Positions 1-9,467 of a DNA stretch of 64,000 bases are shown piece after piece; within the stretch, counting starts at the first letter, position 1; the number at the start of each line of letters is the position of its first letter. The stretch spans positions 4,216,001-4,280,000 of the forward strand of contig NZ_CP009747.1 in the NCBI RefSeq assembly GCF_000800255.1, read 5' to 3'. Origin of the DNA: Pseudomonas parafulva (GTDB lineage Bacteria; Pseudomonadota; Gammaproteobacteria; Pseudomonadales; Pseudomonadaceae). Below the pieces are notes generated by a model that ran no database searches, was not told the DNA's origin, and was given only the letters and a program-made list of their open reading frames with translations. The translations under genes and the position numbers were made by a program.

Positions 1-1202
1 CCCTGTTCGGCGGCTTTTCCGCCAAGATCGGCCCCATGATGCTCGAGGGCATCAGCAAGCTCGCGCCCACCGGCGTGATGCTGATGTTCGCCATCCTCTA
101 CTTCGCTCTGATGATCGACTCCGGCCTGTTCGACCCGGCCGTGCGCAAGATCCTCAAGCTGGTCAAGGGCGACCCGCTGAAAGTCTCGGTCGGCACCGCC
201 GTGCTGGCCCTGGTGGTCTCGCTCGACGGTGACGGCGCCACCACCTACATGATCTGCTGCGCCGCCATGCTGCCGCTGTACAGCCGCCTGGGCATGAGCC
301 CGCGCATCATGGCCGGGCTGATCATTCTTGCGGGCGGGGTGATGAACATGACCCCTTGGGGCGGACCGACCGCCCGTGCCGCCAGCGCCCTGCACGTAGA
401 CCCTTCGGACATCTTCGTGCCGATGATCCCGGCCATGGCCTTCGGCGTACTGGCGATCCTCGCCATCGCCTACCTGTACGGCAAGCGCGAACGTGCGCGC
501 CTGGGCGAGCTGCACCTGCCGACCGACGACATCGACCACAGCGAAATCAGCGTGTCGCAATTCCCCGAGGCGCGTCGGCCGAAGCTGATCTGGTTCAACG
601 GCGCCCTTACCGTCGCGCTGATGGCCGCCCTGATCGCCGGCCTGCTGCCGCTGCCGGTGCTGTTCATGATCGCCTTCAGCATCGCCATGATCGTCAACTA
701 CCCGTGCCTGCAACAGCAGAAAGACCGCATCGCGGCCCACGCCGGCAGCGTGCTGGCGGTGACCGGATTGATCTTCGCTGCGGGCATCTTCACCGGCATC
801 CTGTCCGGCACCGGCATGGTCGAGGCCATGTCCAAGAGTCTGCTGGCGGTGATCCCGGAGGCGCTCGGGCCCTACCTGGCGACGATCACCGCGATCGTCA
901 GCATGCCGTTCACATTCTTCATGTCCAATGACGCCTTCTACTACGGTGTCCTGCCGGTGCTCGCCGAGGCCGCCAGCCATTACGGCATCAGCCCGGTGGA
1001 AATGGCCCGCGCCTCGATCGTCGGTCAGCCGGTGCACCTGCTCAGCCCGCTGGTGCCGTCCACGTATCTACTGGTGGCCCTGGCCGGCATCGAATTCGGC
1101 GATCACCAGCGCTTTACCCTCAAGTGGGCAGTGTTGGTGTGCCTGTGCATAATGCTCGCCGCCCTGCTCATGGGAGTTTTCCCGCTGTTCAGTAGTCTTT
1201 AA
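1..1202 (+). CDS. CitMHS-family citrate/metal symporter, 3' part (cut by window start)
   Basis: The reading frame is open from the first bases of the window to TAA at 1200-1202, so the 5' end lies outside and the internal ATG at 36 is not the start. About 399 residues remain of a family usually about 430 long. The protein is polytopic, with many hydrophobic segments, a conserved DGDGATTYM stretch near residue 75 and an MTPWGGPTARAAS loop near residue 117, both typical of CitMHS transporters. These take up citrate complexed with divalent metal together with protons across the inner membrane. Family assignment is firm; the exact substrate and metal are not visible. Confidence 0.88.
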   Translation, partial: LFGGFSAKIGPMMLEGISKLAPTGVMLMFAILYFALMIDSGLFDPAVRKILKLVKGDPLKVSVGTAVLALVVSLDGDGATTYMICCAAMLPLYSRLGMSPRIMAGLIILAGGVMNMTPWGGPTARAASALHVDPSDIFVPMIPAMAFGVLAILAIAYLYGKRERARLGELHLPTDDIDHSEISVSQFPEARRPKLIWFNGALTVALMAALIAGLLPLPVLFMIAFSIAMIVNYPCLQQQKDRIAAHAGSVLAVTGLIFAAGIFTGILSGTGMVEAMSKSLLAVIPEALGPYLATITAIVSMPFTFFMSNDAFYYGVLPVLAEAASHYGISPVEMARASIVGQPVHLLSPLVPSTYLLVALAGIEFGDHQRFTLKWAVLVCLCIMLAALLMGVFPLFSSL

Positions 1203-1269
1203 TACAACTGCAGCACCCTACCGCGGCGGCCCTTTGGGGTCGTCGCCTTCACCGCTCGAAGGAATACAC

Positions 1270-2040
1270 ATGGAATGGCTGACCAGCCCGGAAATCTGGG
1301 TTGCCTTTTTCACCCTCACCGCACTCGAGATCGTGCTCGGGATCGACAACATCATCATGATCTCGATCCTGGTCAGCCGCATGCCCAAGCACATGCAGCC
1401 GCGCACGCGTATCTTCGGCCTGGCGCTGGCGATGGTCACGCGGATCATGCTGCTGCTGTCGATCACCTGGGTCATGCGCCTGACCGACGACCTGTTCGTG
1501 GTGCTCGGCGAAGGCATCTCCGGACGTGATTTGATTCTGTTCTTCGGCGGCCTGTTCCTGCTGTGGAAAAGCTCGCAGGAGATCTACCACGGCCTGGAAG
1601 GTGAAGACGAAAGCGGCGAGGCGCCCAAGGGCGGCGGCGGCAAGTTCTTCTACACCATCATCCAGATCGCGATCATCGACATCGTGTTCTCCCTGGACTC
1701 GGTGATCACGGCGGTGGGCATGGTGTCCCACGTCCCGGTGATGATCGCGGCGATCGTCGTCGCCGTGCTGGTGATGATGCTCTGCGCCGGTACCATCAGC
1801 GACTTCATCGACAAGCACCCCTCGCTGAAGATGCTCGCGCTGTCGTTCCTGATCGTGGTCGGCACCGTGCTCATCGCCGAATCGTTCGATGTGCATGTGC
1901 CCAAGGGCTACGTGTATTTCGCCATGGCCTTCTCGCTGGCGGTGGAGGCGATCAACATCCGCATGCGCACGGCACTGGCGCGCAAGGATGGCAAGGAGCA
2001 AGACCCGGTCAAGCTGCGCAAGGACGTGCCCGGCCAGTGA
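1270..2040 (+). CDS. TerC-family integral membrane protein
   Basis: This is a 256-residue TerC/Alx-type membrane protein. The ATG at 1270 is chosen because GAAGGA sits 7 bases upstream; an in-frame start at 1234 has no ribosome site. Hydrophobic helices carry the family's acidic motifs, EIVLGIDNIIM near residue 21 and a second FSLDSVITA near residue 142, separated by a charged glycine-rich loop (about residues 112-128). Members are linked to metal (manganese, tellurite) homeostasis or to membrane-protein insertion partners; the role here is not determined. The gene is monocistronic and followed by a strong hairpin. Confidence 0.85.
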   Translation: MEWLTSPEIWVAFFTLTALEIVLGIDNIIMISILVSRMPKHMQPRTRIFGLALAMVTRIMLLLSITWVMRLTDDLFVVLGEGISGRDLILFFGGLFLLWKSSQEIYHGLEGEDESGEAPKGGGGKFFYTIIQIAIIDIVFSLDSVITAVGMVSHVPVMIAAIVVAVLVMMLCAGTISDFIDKHPSLKMLALSFLIVVGTVLIAESFDVHVPKGYVYFAMAFSLAVEAINIRMRTALARKDGKEQDPVKLRKDVPGQ

Positions 2041-2064
2041 CCGCCCGGCTGTGCGTCGTTACCG

Positions 2065-2087
2065 TTGGGGCCGCTTTGCGGCCCCAA
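2065..2087 (+). terminator. Terminator-like hairpin after the TerC gene
   Basis: A perfect 10-bp stem, TTGGGGCCGC with GCGGCCCCAA, encloses a TTT loop. It starts 25 bases after the stop codon. There is no clean T-tract behind it, so its efficiency is uncertain. Confidence 0.55.
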
Positions 2088-2262
2088 TGCTATCCATGAC
2101 ACAAATGTTTCAAATAAATGCCTGCCATGCGAAGCTGGCGTCTCCTGCGCAAACCCACTAAAGCTTCAGTGAGCACTGACAGAACCGCCCAGCCCCGGGC
2201 CAGGCTCACCGCTTCACCCATTGGCCCCGCACTGGGGCGTCGGTAACAAGGGGGCCCCGACC

Positions 2263-3921
2263 ATGCTGACCCTGCTCAACCTGCTGTCTGCCGTGACGCT
2301 GCTCGTCTGGGGTACGCATATCGTGCGCACCGGCATCCTGCGCGTGTACGGCTCGCACCTGCGCCGGGTACTCGGCCAGAACATGGATCGTCGCCCGCTG
2401 GCGTTCATCGCCGGCATCGTGGTCACCGCCGTGGTACAGAGCAGTAACGCCACTGCCATGCTGGTCACCTCTTTCGTCGGCCAGGGCCTGATGGCCATGA
2501 CCCCGGCACTGGCGATCATGCTCGGCGCCGACGTCGGCACCGCACTCATGGCCCGGGTGCTGACCTTCGATCTGTCCTGGCTGTCACCGCTGCTGATTTT
2601 CATCGGGGTGATCTTCTTCCTCTCGCGCAAGCAGACCCGGATCGGCCAACTGGGCCGAGTGGCCATCGGTCTGGGCCTGATCATCCTGGCCCTGCAATTG
2701 ATCGTGCAGGCGGCAGCGCCCATCACCCAGGCCCAGGGCGTGAAGGTGCTGTTCGCCTCGCTCACCGGCGATATTCTGCTCGACGCGCTGGTCGGCGCGC
2801 TGTTCGCGATGATCTCCTACTCGAGCCTGGCCGCCGTGCTGCTCACCGCGACCCTGGCCGGCGCCGAGGTGATCAGCCTGCCGGTGGCCATCGGCCTGGT
2901 GGTCGGGGCCAACATCGGCAGCGGGCTGCTGGCGTTTCTCAGCACCAGCATGCAGAACGCCGCCGGTCGTCGGGTCGCGCTGGGCAGCCTGCTGTACAAG
3001 CTGATCGGCCTGCTGCTGATCATTCCGGTTCTGCACCCGCTGGTGGACTGGATGGACTCGCTGAGCTTCAGCCCGCAAGAGCTGGTGATCGGTTTCCACC
3101 TGCTCTACAACACCGCCCGCTGCGTGATCATGCTGCCGACGGTCAAACCCATGGGCCGCTTGTGCAACACCCTGCTGCCCGAACGCGAATTGGCCAACGG
3201 CCAGGTCAAACCGCGTCACCTCGACCCTACGGCCTTGCAGACCCCCAGCCTGGCACTGGCCAATGCTGCCCGCGAGACCCTGCGCCTGGGCGATATCGTC
3301 GAAAGCCTGCTCGATGCCATGCTCGGTGCTCTGCGCGGCACTCAGACCGCGCTCGCGCAACAGACCCGCGCCCTGGGCGAAGATGCCGAAGCGCTGTACA
3401 GCGCAATCAAGCTGTACCTGGCGCAGATACCGCGCGAAGACCTGGGCGAACATGACAGCCAGCGCTGGGCAGAGATCATCGAGCTGTCGATCAACCTCAA
3501 GCTGGCCAGCGACCTGATCGAGCGCATGCTGCGCAAAGTCCAGCAGCAGAAGACCTCCCAGCGCCGGGAGTTCTCCGAGGTCGGGCTGGAAGAGCTGGCT
3601 GGCCTGCAACAGCAATTGCTGGCCAACCTGCGCCTGGGGCTGTCGGTGTTCCTCAGCGCCGACCCGCAAAGCGCGCGCCTGCTGCTGCGCGAAAAGCGCA
3701 GGTTCCGCGCTCAGGAGCGGCGCCTGGCCCACGCCCATGTCAGCCGTTTGCAACGCAAGGTGGTGCAGAGCATCGAGACCAGCTCACTGCACCTGGAACT
3801 GATCGCCGACATGAAACGGTTGAACTCTTTGTTCTGCAGCAGTGCCTATGTGGTACTGGGCGGCGCGGACACCGGCGGGCTTTTGCTCGACGATCAGCCG
3901 GAAGACGCCAGCCCGACTTGA
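2263..3921 (+). CDS. Na/Pi-cotransporter family protein with C-terminal PhoU-like domain
   Basis: The protein has 552 residues. The N-terminal ~310 residues are membrane helices containing the repeated phosphate-cotransporter signature, VVQSSNATAM near residue 59 and a second copy SYSSLAAV near residue 186. The remaining ~240 residues are a soluble alpha-helical PhoU-like region, as in YjbB and NptA relatives. The ATG at 2263 follows AAGGGGG with 8-base spacing; the in-frame TTG at 2221 is less likely. The likely function is sodium-linked phosphate transport, possibly efflux as proposed for YjbB. It is followed 37 bases later by an M16 peptidase gene on the same strand, so cotranscription is plausible. 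Confidence 0.85.
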   Translation: MLTLLNLLSAVTLLVWGTHIVRTGILRVYGSHLRRVLGQNMDRRPLAFIAGIVVTAVVQSSNATAMLVTSFVGQGLMAMTPALAIMLGADVGTALMARVLTFDLSWLSPLLIFIGVIFFLSRKQTRIGQLGRVAIGLGLIILALQLIVQAAAPITQAQGVKVLFASLTGDILLDALVGALFAMISYSSLAAVLLTATLAGAEVISLPVAIGLVVGANIGSGLLAFLSTSMQNAAGRRVALGSLLYKLIGLLLIIPVLHPLVDWMDSLSFSPQELVIGFHLLYNTARCVIMLPTVKPMGRLCNTLLPERELANGQVKPRHLDPTALQTPSLALANAARETLRLGDIVESLLDAMLGALRGTQTALAQQTRALGEDAEALYSAIKLYLAQIPREDLGEHDSQRWAEIIELSINLKLASDLIERMLRKVQQQKTSQRREFSEVGLEELAGLQQQLLANLRLGLSVFLSADPQSARLLLREKRRFRAQERRLAHAHVSRLQRKVVQSIETSSLHLELIADMKRLNSLFCSSAYVVLGGADTGGLLLDDQPEDASPT

Positions 3922-3958
3922 CCCCCGCACACCTGGAGACCGGCCCGGAAGCCTGCCC

Positions 3959-5365
3959 ATGCGTTGCCTGATGTTCGCCTGCTGCATCCTGTTCAGCCTG
4001 CCCTCGCTCGCCCTCGACCGCTCGCGGGTCGAGGGCTATCTGTTGCCCAACGGCCTGCAGGTGATCCTCAAGTCCGGCTACGAGCGCGACCACGTCGCGA
4101 TCCGTCTGGTGGTCGGCGTCGGCCTGGACGACTTCCCCTGCGACCAGCGCGAGCTGCCGCACCTGCTCGAGCACCTGTTGTTCAGCGGCCTGGACGACAG
4201 TGGCGAAGGCGGCCTGGAACAACGTCTGCAAGCACTGGGCGGCGAATGGAATGCCTTCACCAGTGCGGCCGATACCACCTTCGTGGTCGAGGCCCCGGCG
4301 CGCAACCAACGCAAGGTGCTCGACCTGCTGCTGGCGGCGGTGCGCGACACCCGCATCGACGCCAAGGCCCTGGCCACGGCGAAGCGGATCGTCGAGCGCG
4401 AGGACGGCGGCCACTACGGTCACCTGCAACGCTGGCTGGACCGCCAGGACATCGGCCACCCGGCCAGCGATCAACTGGCGGTCGAGCTCGGGCTGAAATG
4501 CGCCGAGCGCTCCGACATCGCCAGCATGAGCCTCAAGCAGGTCCAGGCCATGCGCGAACATTGGTATGCCGCCAACAACATGAGCCTGATCGTGGTCGGT
4601 GGCCTCGATCGTTTGCTACCCGCCTACCTGGAGCGCACCTACGGCGAATTGCCTGCCACCGAACCCGGCGAGCGGCGCGACCTGGACAGCATCACCCAGC
4701 AGGCCGAACAGCGCCGCGACCTCACCCGCGGCTGGCTCGGCGACAGTGCCAAGCTGCACTGGCTGTTCATCGAGCCGGTGCTCGACAGCGACCACGAGCA
4801 GACCCTCGACCTGCTCTCGCGCTACCTCGACTGGACGCTCTACGATCAACTGCGCCTGCGCCACGGCCTGTCCTACGGTCCCTCGGTGCGCCGGGAAAGC
4901 TTCGGCGACAGTGGCTTGCTCAGCTTCAACGCCGACCTGGAACGCGGCGACATCGACCAAGCCGTCACCGTGCTGCAAGCCACGTTCGATGACCTGCGCA
5001 AGCATGGCCTGGACCCCGACACCTTCGCCCGCCTCAAGGAAGCCGCCATCGCCCGGGAAAGCTGGACCAGCCAGGGCAACAGCGCGTTGGCCGACTATTA
5101 CTGGGGCGCGCTGAACGACTACGAGGACGGCCGCTTCGGCGATCCGATCGGCAAACTGCGCAAGGTCAGCCTGGCGCAGGCCAACGACGCCCTGCGCCAG
5201 TTGCTGGCCACGCCCGGTTATGTGCGCATCGAGAAACCGCTGCTGGGCTACGACGAGTTGTACGGGCTGGTGGCGCTGGTGCTCGGGCTGATCCTGGCCA
5301 TCGGGCTGCTGCGACGCCGCCGCCAGCCGGCGGATCGTCCCAGCGGTGCTACGCGTGAACGTTGA
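3959..5365 (+). CDS. M16-family (insulinase-like) metallopeptidase with signal peptide and C-terminal membrane anchor
   Basis: The protein has 468 residues. It opens with a signal peptide (MRCLMFACCILFSLPSLA), followed by an M16 N-terminal domain with the inverted zinc motif HLLEH at about residues 66-70, then an M16 C-domain. It ends in a single hydrophobic helix near residues 435-455 followed by RRRR. This layout predicts a periplasmic peptidase domain tethered to the inner membrane. The ATG at 3959 was chosen because the signal peptide starts there and GGAAG lies 8 bases upstream. The length is that of a single M16A/M16C pair, and the substrate is unknown. It sits between a Na/Pi transporter and a DUF2914 protein on the same strand. 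Confidence 0.8.
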   Translation: MRCLMFACCILFSLPSLALDRSRVEGYLLPNGLQVILKSGYERDHVAIRLVVGVGLDDFPCDQRELPHLLEHLLFSGLDDSGEGGLEQRLQALGGEWNAFTSAADTTFVVEAPARNQRKVLDLLLAAVRDTRIDAKALATAKRIVEREDGGHYGHLQRWLDRQDIGHPASDQLAVELGLKCAERSDIASMSLKQVQAMREHWYAANNMSLIVVGGLDRLLPAYLERTYGELPATEPGERRDLDSITQQAEQRRDLTRGWLGDSAKLHWLFIEPVLDSDHEQTLDLLSRYLDWTLYDQLRLRHGLSYGPSVRRESFGDSGLLSFNADLERGDIDQAVTVLQATFDDLRKHGLDPDTFARLKEAAIARESWTSQGNSALADYYWGALNDYEDGRFGDPIGKLRKVSLAQANDALRQLLATPGYVRIEKPLLGYDELYGLVALVLGLILAIGLLRRRRQPADRPSGATRER

Positions 5366-5448
5366 ATTGGCGTTATTCTGAGCCGGCCGTGTCGCGGGTG
5401 AATCCGTGACACCGCCAGAACCGTCACCTCACCTTGCTGCCAGCCTCC

Positions 5449-6471
5449 ATGCCCCCCATACCCCAGATCGTCCAGCGCATCATCGAACTGCTCAAACGCT
5501 ACCCAGGGGTCATCGCCTTGGGCGGTTTCCTGTCGGGCATCGGCAGTTTCATCCTGGTCGACCGCCAGGCCGGGCTGGCCAGCTGGATCGCCATCCTGCT
5601 GTTGGTCAGTTGGATATGGCTGATGCTCGAGAACACCCTCACCGGCCTGTTCGCCCGCACCTTCAAGCGCGAAATCCCGCAGCCGCTGCTGCGCTATGCG
5701 ACGCAGATGATCCATCAGGAGAGCCTGTTCTTCGTCCTGCCGTTCTTCTTCATCACTACCACCTGGAACAGCGGGCAACTGGTGTTCACCGGTCTGCTCG
5801 GCGCAGCGGGGCTGATTTCCATCGTCGACCCACTGTACTACCGCTGGCTCGCCCCGCGCCGCTGGCTGTTCCTGGCCCTGCACACGCTCACCCTGTTCGC
5901 CGCGTTGCTCACCGCACTGCCGATCATCCTGCACCTGACCACCGCGCAGAGCTTCAAGCTGGCGCTGATCGCCGCCATGGTGCTGTCGTTCCCGAGCCTG
6001 GCCAGCAGCTTCCCGATCAACACCTGGCGACGCGGCGTGATGCTGGTGGTGCTGACCCTGGCGATCGGCGGCGGCGGCTGGTTGCTGCGCTCCTGGGTGC
6101 CGCCGGCGACCCTGTGGATGACCGAAGTGGCGGTGACCACGCAGATGCAGGACCGAGAGCCGGGCGAGTCGCTGGAGCAGATCGACGCCAGCCGCATCCG
6201 CAGCGCCGGGCTGTACGCCTACACCTCGATCAACGCCCCACGCGGCCTGAACGAGCGGATCTTCCACGTGTGGCAGCAGGACGGCAAGGAAGTGGACCGC
6301 ATTGCCCTGGACATCCATGGCGGGCGCAAAGAGGGCTATCGGGCCTGGACCCACAAGCAGAATTTCCCGCCCAACCCGGTGGGCAAGTGGCAAGTGCGGG
6401 TGCTGACCGAGGACGGTCAGGTCATCGGCGTGCTGCGCTTCAAGGTGGTCGAGGATGGGACGGCGGGGTGA
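5449..6471 (+). CDS. Membrane protein with C-terminal DUF2914 domain (DUF5924-like N-terminus)
   Basis: The protein has 340 residues. Six to seven hydrophobic helices fill about residues 20-215. A soluble C-terminal ~110 residues then shows the DUF2914 pattern (YTSINAPRGL, then W, then GYRAWTHKQ, then GKWQVRVLTEDG). The function is unknown; the C-terminal fold is thought to be an extracytoplasmic binding domain. The ATG at 5449 was preferred to the TTG at 5434. It lies 83 bases after the M16 gene on the same strand and is followed by a REP-type inverted pair, which suggests the operon ends here. Confidence 0.75.
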   Translation: MPPIPQIVQRIIELLKRYPGVIALGGFLSGIGSFILVDRQAGLASWIAILLLVSWIWLMLENTLTGLFARTFKREIPQPLLRYATQMIHQESLFFVLPFFFITTTWNSGQLVFTGLLGAAGLISIVDPLYYRWLAPRRWLFLALHTLTLFAALLTALPIILHLTTAQSFKLALIAAMVLSFPSLASSFPINTWRRGVMLVVLTLAIGGGGWLLRSWVPPATLWMTEVAVTTQMQDREPGESLEQIDASRIRSAGLYAYTSINAPRGLNERIFHVWQQDGKEVDRIALDIHGGRKEGYRAWTHKQNFPPNPVGKWQVRVLTEDGQVIGVLRFKVVEDGTAG

Positions 6472-6494
6472 GGTTCGATCACTGCATTGTCTTC

Positions 6495-6550
6495 ATCGCG
6501 GGACGAGCCCGCTCCCACAGGGAGTTGTGGAAGTGGGCTTGTCCGGCGAT
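6495..6550. repeat. Paired inverted REP/BIME-type element
   Basis: Two 25-base arms (6495-6519 and 6526-6550) are inverted copies with about 21 matching positions around a 6-base spacer. The core GGACGAGCCCGCTCCCACA is the form of the abundant intergenic REP sequences of P. putida-type genomes. It lies between the DUF2914 gene and the MCE operon. Such elements can act as gyrase or IHF sites, as transcription attenuators, or as targets of RAYT transposases. Confidence 0.75.
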
Positions 6551-6612
6551 GCAGCCACCACCGCTGCAACAGGCTATGATCTGCCCCACCGCCGTCGTGC
6601 AGAGCCAAAGAC

Positions 6613-7734
6613 ATGGAGCCCAGCGTCACCCTCGACACGCGCCAGCACCCTACGCGACTCGCCATCACCGGTGACTGGACCCTGGAGCATTACGCTCGCC
6701 TGCGGCGCGACAGCGAGCGCCTGCGCGACCAGTACGGCGCCGAGGCTCAGGTCGATCTCACCCAGCTTGGCCGCCTCGACACGGCGGGCGCCTCGCTGCT
6801 GGCCGAGCTGCTGGGCGCCGAACGCCTGGCGCACTGCACCCACGAGCTGCCCGCCGCCAGCCGCGCCTTGCTGCAGACGGTCTATCGCTCGCTGCAGGAC
6901 TACTGCATCCCGCTCAAGGAACCCGAGCAGCCCGTGCTGCTGCAACTGCTCGCGCGCATTGGCTGCGCTGTCGACACACTGTGGCAGGACACCCGGCAAC
7001 TGCTGGGCTTCGTCGGCCTGATCCTGGCCACGCTCGCCACCCGCCTGTTCCAGCCTCACCGCTGGCGCCTCACCCCGGTGGTGGCACACATCGAGCAGAC
7101 CGGCCTGGACGCTGCCCCCATCGTCGCCCTGCTGACCTTCCTGGTCGGCGCCGTGGTCGCCTTCCTAGGGGCCACCGTGCTGGCCGACTTCGGCGCCACG
7201 GTGTTCACCGTCGACCTGGTGGCGTTCTCCTTCCTGCGCGAATTCGCCGTGCTGCTCACCGCCATCCTCATGGCCGGGCGCACCGCCAGCGCCTTCACCG
7301 CGCAGATCGGCTCGATGAAAGCCAACGAGGAAATCGACGCCATCCGCACCCTGGGCCTGAACCCGATCGAGCTGCTGGTGGTGCCTCGGGTGCTGGCGTT
7401 GCTGATCGCCCTGCCGCTGCTGACCTTCGTCGCCATGCTCTGCGGCATGGTCGGCGGTGCGGTGGTCTGCGCGCTGTCGCTGGACATCCCGCCGGCGATG
7501 TTCCTGTCGCTGCTGCAGAGCGATATCGGTGTGCAGCATTTCCTGGTCGGCCTGCTCAAGGCGCCGTTCTTCGCCTTCCTGATCGCCGCCATCGGCTGCC
7601 TGGAGGGGTTCAAGGTCAGTGGCAGCGCCGAGTCGGTCGGCGCCCACACCACCTCGGCGGTGGTGCAGTCGATCTTCGTGGTGATCGTACTGGACGCCGT
7701 CGCGGCGTTGTTTTTCATGGAGATGGGCTGGTGA
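6613..7734 (+). CDS. mlaE: MlaE-family lipid ABC transporter permease with N-terminal STAS-like domain
   Basis: The protein has 373 residues, longer than the ~260 of classical MlaE. The first ~115 residues are soluble and resemble an MlaB/STAS domain (TLDTRQHPTRLAITGDW, then LGRLDTAGASLLAELL). The rest is a typical MlaE permease with motifs GSMKANEEIDAIRTLGL and LVVPRVLALLIALPLL. It is the inner-membrane permease of an MCE-type phospholipid transport system. It starts a four-gene operon: its stop overlaps the GTG of the ATPase gene. This is probably a second MCE system distinct from the main ttg2/mla locus of Pseudomonas, so the symbol denotes the family only. Confidence 0.85.
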   Translation: MEPSVTLDTRQHPTRLAITGDWTLEHYARLRRDSERLRDQYGAEAQVDLTQLGRLDTAGASLLAELLGAERLAHCTHELPAASRALLQTVYRSLQDYCIPLKEPEQPVLLQLLARIGCAVDTLWQDTRQLLGFVGLILATLATRLFQPHRWRLTPVVAHIEQTGLDAAPIVALLTFLVGAVVAFLGATVLADFGATVFTVDLVAFSFLREFAVLLTAILMAGRTASAFTAQIGSMKANEEIDAIRTLGLNPIELLVVPRVLALLIALPLLTFVAMLCGMVGGAVVCALSLDIPPAMFLSLLQSDIGVQHFLVGLLKAPFFAFLIAAIGCLEGFKVSGSAESVGAHTTSAVVQSIFVVIVLDAVAALFFMEMGW

Positions 7735-8525
7735 TCGGCAAGGGCGAACCGGTGATCCAGGCGCGCGGCCTGTGCAACCGCTTTGGCAGTCAGGTGGTGC
7801 ACCAAGGGCTGGACCTGGACCTGTATCGCGGCGAAATCCTCGCCGTGGTCGGCGGGTCGGGTAGCGGTAAATCGGTGCTGCTGCGCAGCCTCGTCGGCCT
7901 GCGTCGACCCAACGAGGGCCAGGTGACGGTATTTGGCCAGGACCTCGACGCACTGAATGACGACCAGCGCTCGAGCCTGGAACGGCGTTTTGGCGTGCTG
8001 TTCCAGAAGGGCGCGCTGTTCTCCTCGCTGACCATTACCGAAAACGTCGCACTGCCCTTGATCGAGCACGCCGGCCTGTCGCGCGCCGACGCCGAGCACC
8101 TGGCCGGGGTCAAGCTGGCGCTGGCCGGGCTGCCCATCAGCGCGGCGGACAAATACCCGGCTGCGCTGTCCGGCGGCATGATCAAGCGCGCCGCCCTGGC
8201 CCGCGCCCTGGCGCTGGACCCCGACATCCTGTTTCTCGACGAACCCACGGCCGGGCTGGACCCGATCGGTGCGGCGGCCTTCGATCAGCTGATTCTGACG
8301 CTGCGTGACGCCTTGGGCCTGTCGGTGTTGCTCATCACCCACGACCTCGACACCCTGTACACCATCACTGACCGCGTCGCCGTGCTGGCGCAGAAGAAGG
8401 TGCTGGTGGCCGGCCCCCTGGCCGACGTCGAACAGGCTGACGATCCCTGGATTCACCATTACTTTCACGGCCCGCGCGGGCGGGCGGCGGCACAGGCCGC
8501 TGCCGGCGCGGCACAGGAGCACTGA
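7731..8525 (+). CDS. mlaF: MlaF-type ABC transporter ATPase
   Basis: This is a 264-residue ATPase. The GTG at 7731 overlaps the stop of the permease gene (GTGA), consistent with translational coupling. Walker A GGSGSGKS lies near residue 41, the signature is the MlaF-type SGGMIKRAALARAL, Walker B is ILFLDEPTAGLDP, and the H-loop is LLITHDLDTLY. The C-terminal ~25 residues are alanine-rich. It energises phospholipid movement between membranes with the neighbouring permease and MCE protein. Confidence 0.88.
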   Translation: MIGKGEPVIQARGLCNRFGSQVVHQGLDLDLYRGEILAVVGGSGSGKSVLLRSLVGLRRPNEGQVTVFGQDLDALNDDQRSSLERRFGVLFQKGALFSSLTITENVALPLIEHAGLSRADAEHLAGVKLALAGLPISAADKYPAALSGGMIKRAALARALALDPDILFLDEPTAGLDPIGAAAFDQLILTLRDALGLSVLLITHDLDTLYTITDRVAVLAQKKVLVAGPLADVEQADDPWIHHYFHGPRGRAAAQAAAGAAQEH

Positions 8526-8528
8526 AGC

Positions 8529-9467
8529 ATGGAAACCCGCGCGCATCACGTTCTCATCGGGCTGGTCGCCGTGCTGGTGGTGGCCGGTGCCATGCTGTTC
8601 GGCCTGTGGCTGGCCAAGTCCAGCGTCGACGACGCGTTCAAGGACTACGAAGTGGTCTTCAGCGAGGCGGTGTCGGGCCTGTCGCGTGGCAGCCCGGTGC
8701 AGTACAACGGCATCAAGGTCGGCGACGTCAGCAGCTTGCGCCTGGACCCGCAGGACCCGCGCCGCGTGCTGGCCCGGATCCGCCTGAGCGCCGACACGCC
8801 GGTCAAGCAGGACACCCAGGCCAAGCTGACCCTGGCCGGCGTGACCGGCAACACCTTCATCCAGCTCAGCGGCGGCACGCCACAGAGTCCGGCGCTCAAA
8901 GGCAAGGACGGCCAGCTGCCCGTGATCGTCGCCTCGCCCTCGCCGATTTCGCGCTTGCTCGACGACAGCAGCGACCTGGTGACCAACGTTAACCTGCTGC
9001 TGCACAACGCCAACCAGATGTTCTCTGACACCAACATCGAGCGCCTGAGCAACACCCTGGCCAACCTCGAACAGACCACCGGGGCCTTCGCCAGCCAGAA
9101 GGGCGGTATCGCCCAGGCCATCGAGCAATTGGCCCAGGTGGGCAAGCAGGCCAATGCCACGCTGGCCGAGACCCAAGCCTTGATGCGCAGCGCCAACGGC
9201 CTGCTTGGCAGCGAGGGCAAGCAGGCCATCGGCAGCGCCGAGCAGGCCATGCAGTCGTTGGCGCAGAGCACCGCGACCATCAACGAACTGCTCTCGCACA
9301 ACCGCGAAGCCTTGGACGACGGTGCCCAAGGCTTGAACCAACTGGCGCCCGCCATCCGCGAGCTGCGTGAGACGCTCAACGCCCTCAAGGGCATTTCGCG
9401 GCGCCTGGAAGCCGACCCCAGCGGCTACCTGCTGGGCCGCGAGCCGAACAAGGAGTTCCAGCCGTGA
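8529..9467 (+). CDS. MCE (MlaD-like) periplasmic lipid-binding protein
   Basis: The protein has 312 residues. A single N-terminal membrane helix (about residues 8-31) is followed by an MCE domain with SGLSRGSPVQYNGIKVGDV and LAGVTGNTFIQLSGG. A long helical C-terminal region with repeated Gln/Ala/Leu segments runs to about residue 300. It should be anchored in the inner membrane and form the hexameric substrate-binding ring of the ABC importer. It is longer than E. coli MlaD (about 180 residues), because the helical tail is extended as in PqiB- or Mce-type proteins. Its stop overlaps the next gene. Confidence 0.86.
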   Translation: METRAHHVLIGLVAVLVVAGAMLFGLWLAKSSVDDAFKDYEVVFSEAVSGLSRGSPVQYNGIKVGDVSSLRLDPQDPRRVLARIRLSADTPVKQDTQAKLTLAGVTGNTFIQLSGGTPQSPALKGKDGQLPVIVASPSPISRLLDDSSDLVTNVNLLLHNANQMFSDTNIERLSNTLANLEQTTGAFASQKGGIAQAIEQLAQVGKQANATLAETQALMRSANGLLGSEGKQAIGSAEQAMQSLAQSTATINELLSHNREALDDGAQGLNQLAPAIRELRETLNALKGISRRLEADPSGYLLGREPNKEFQP

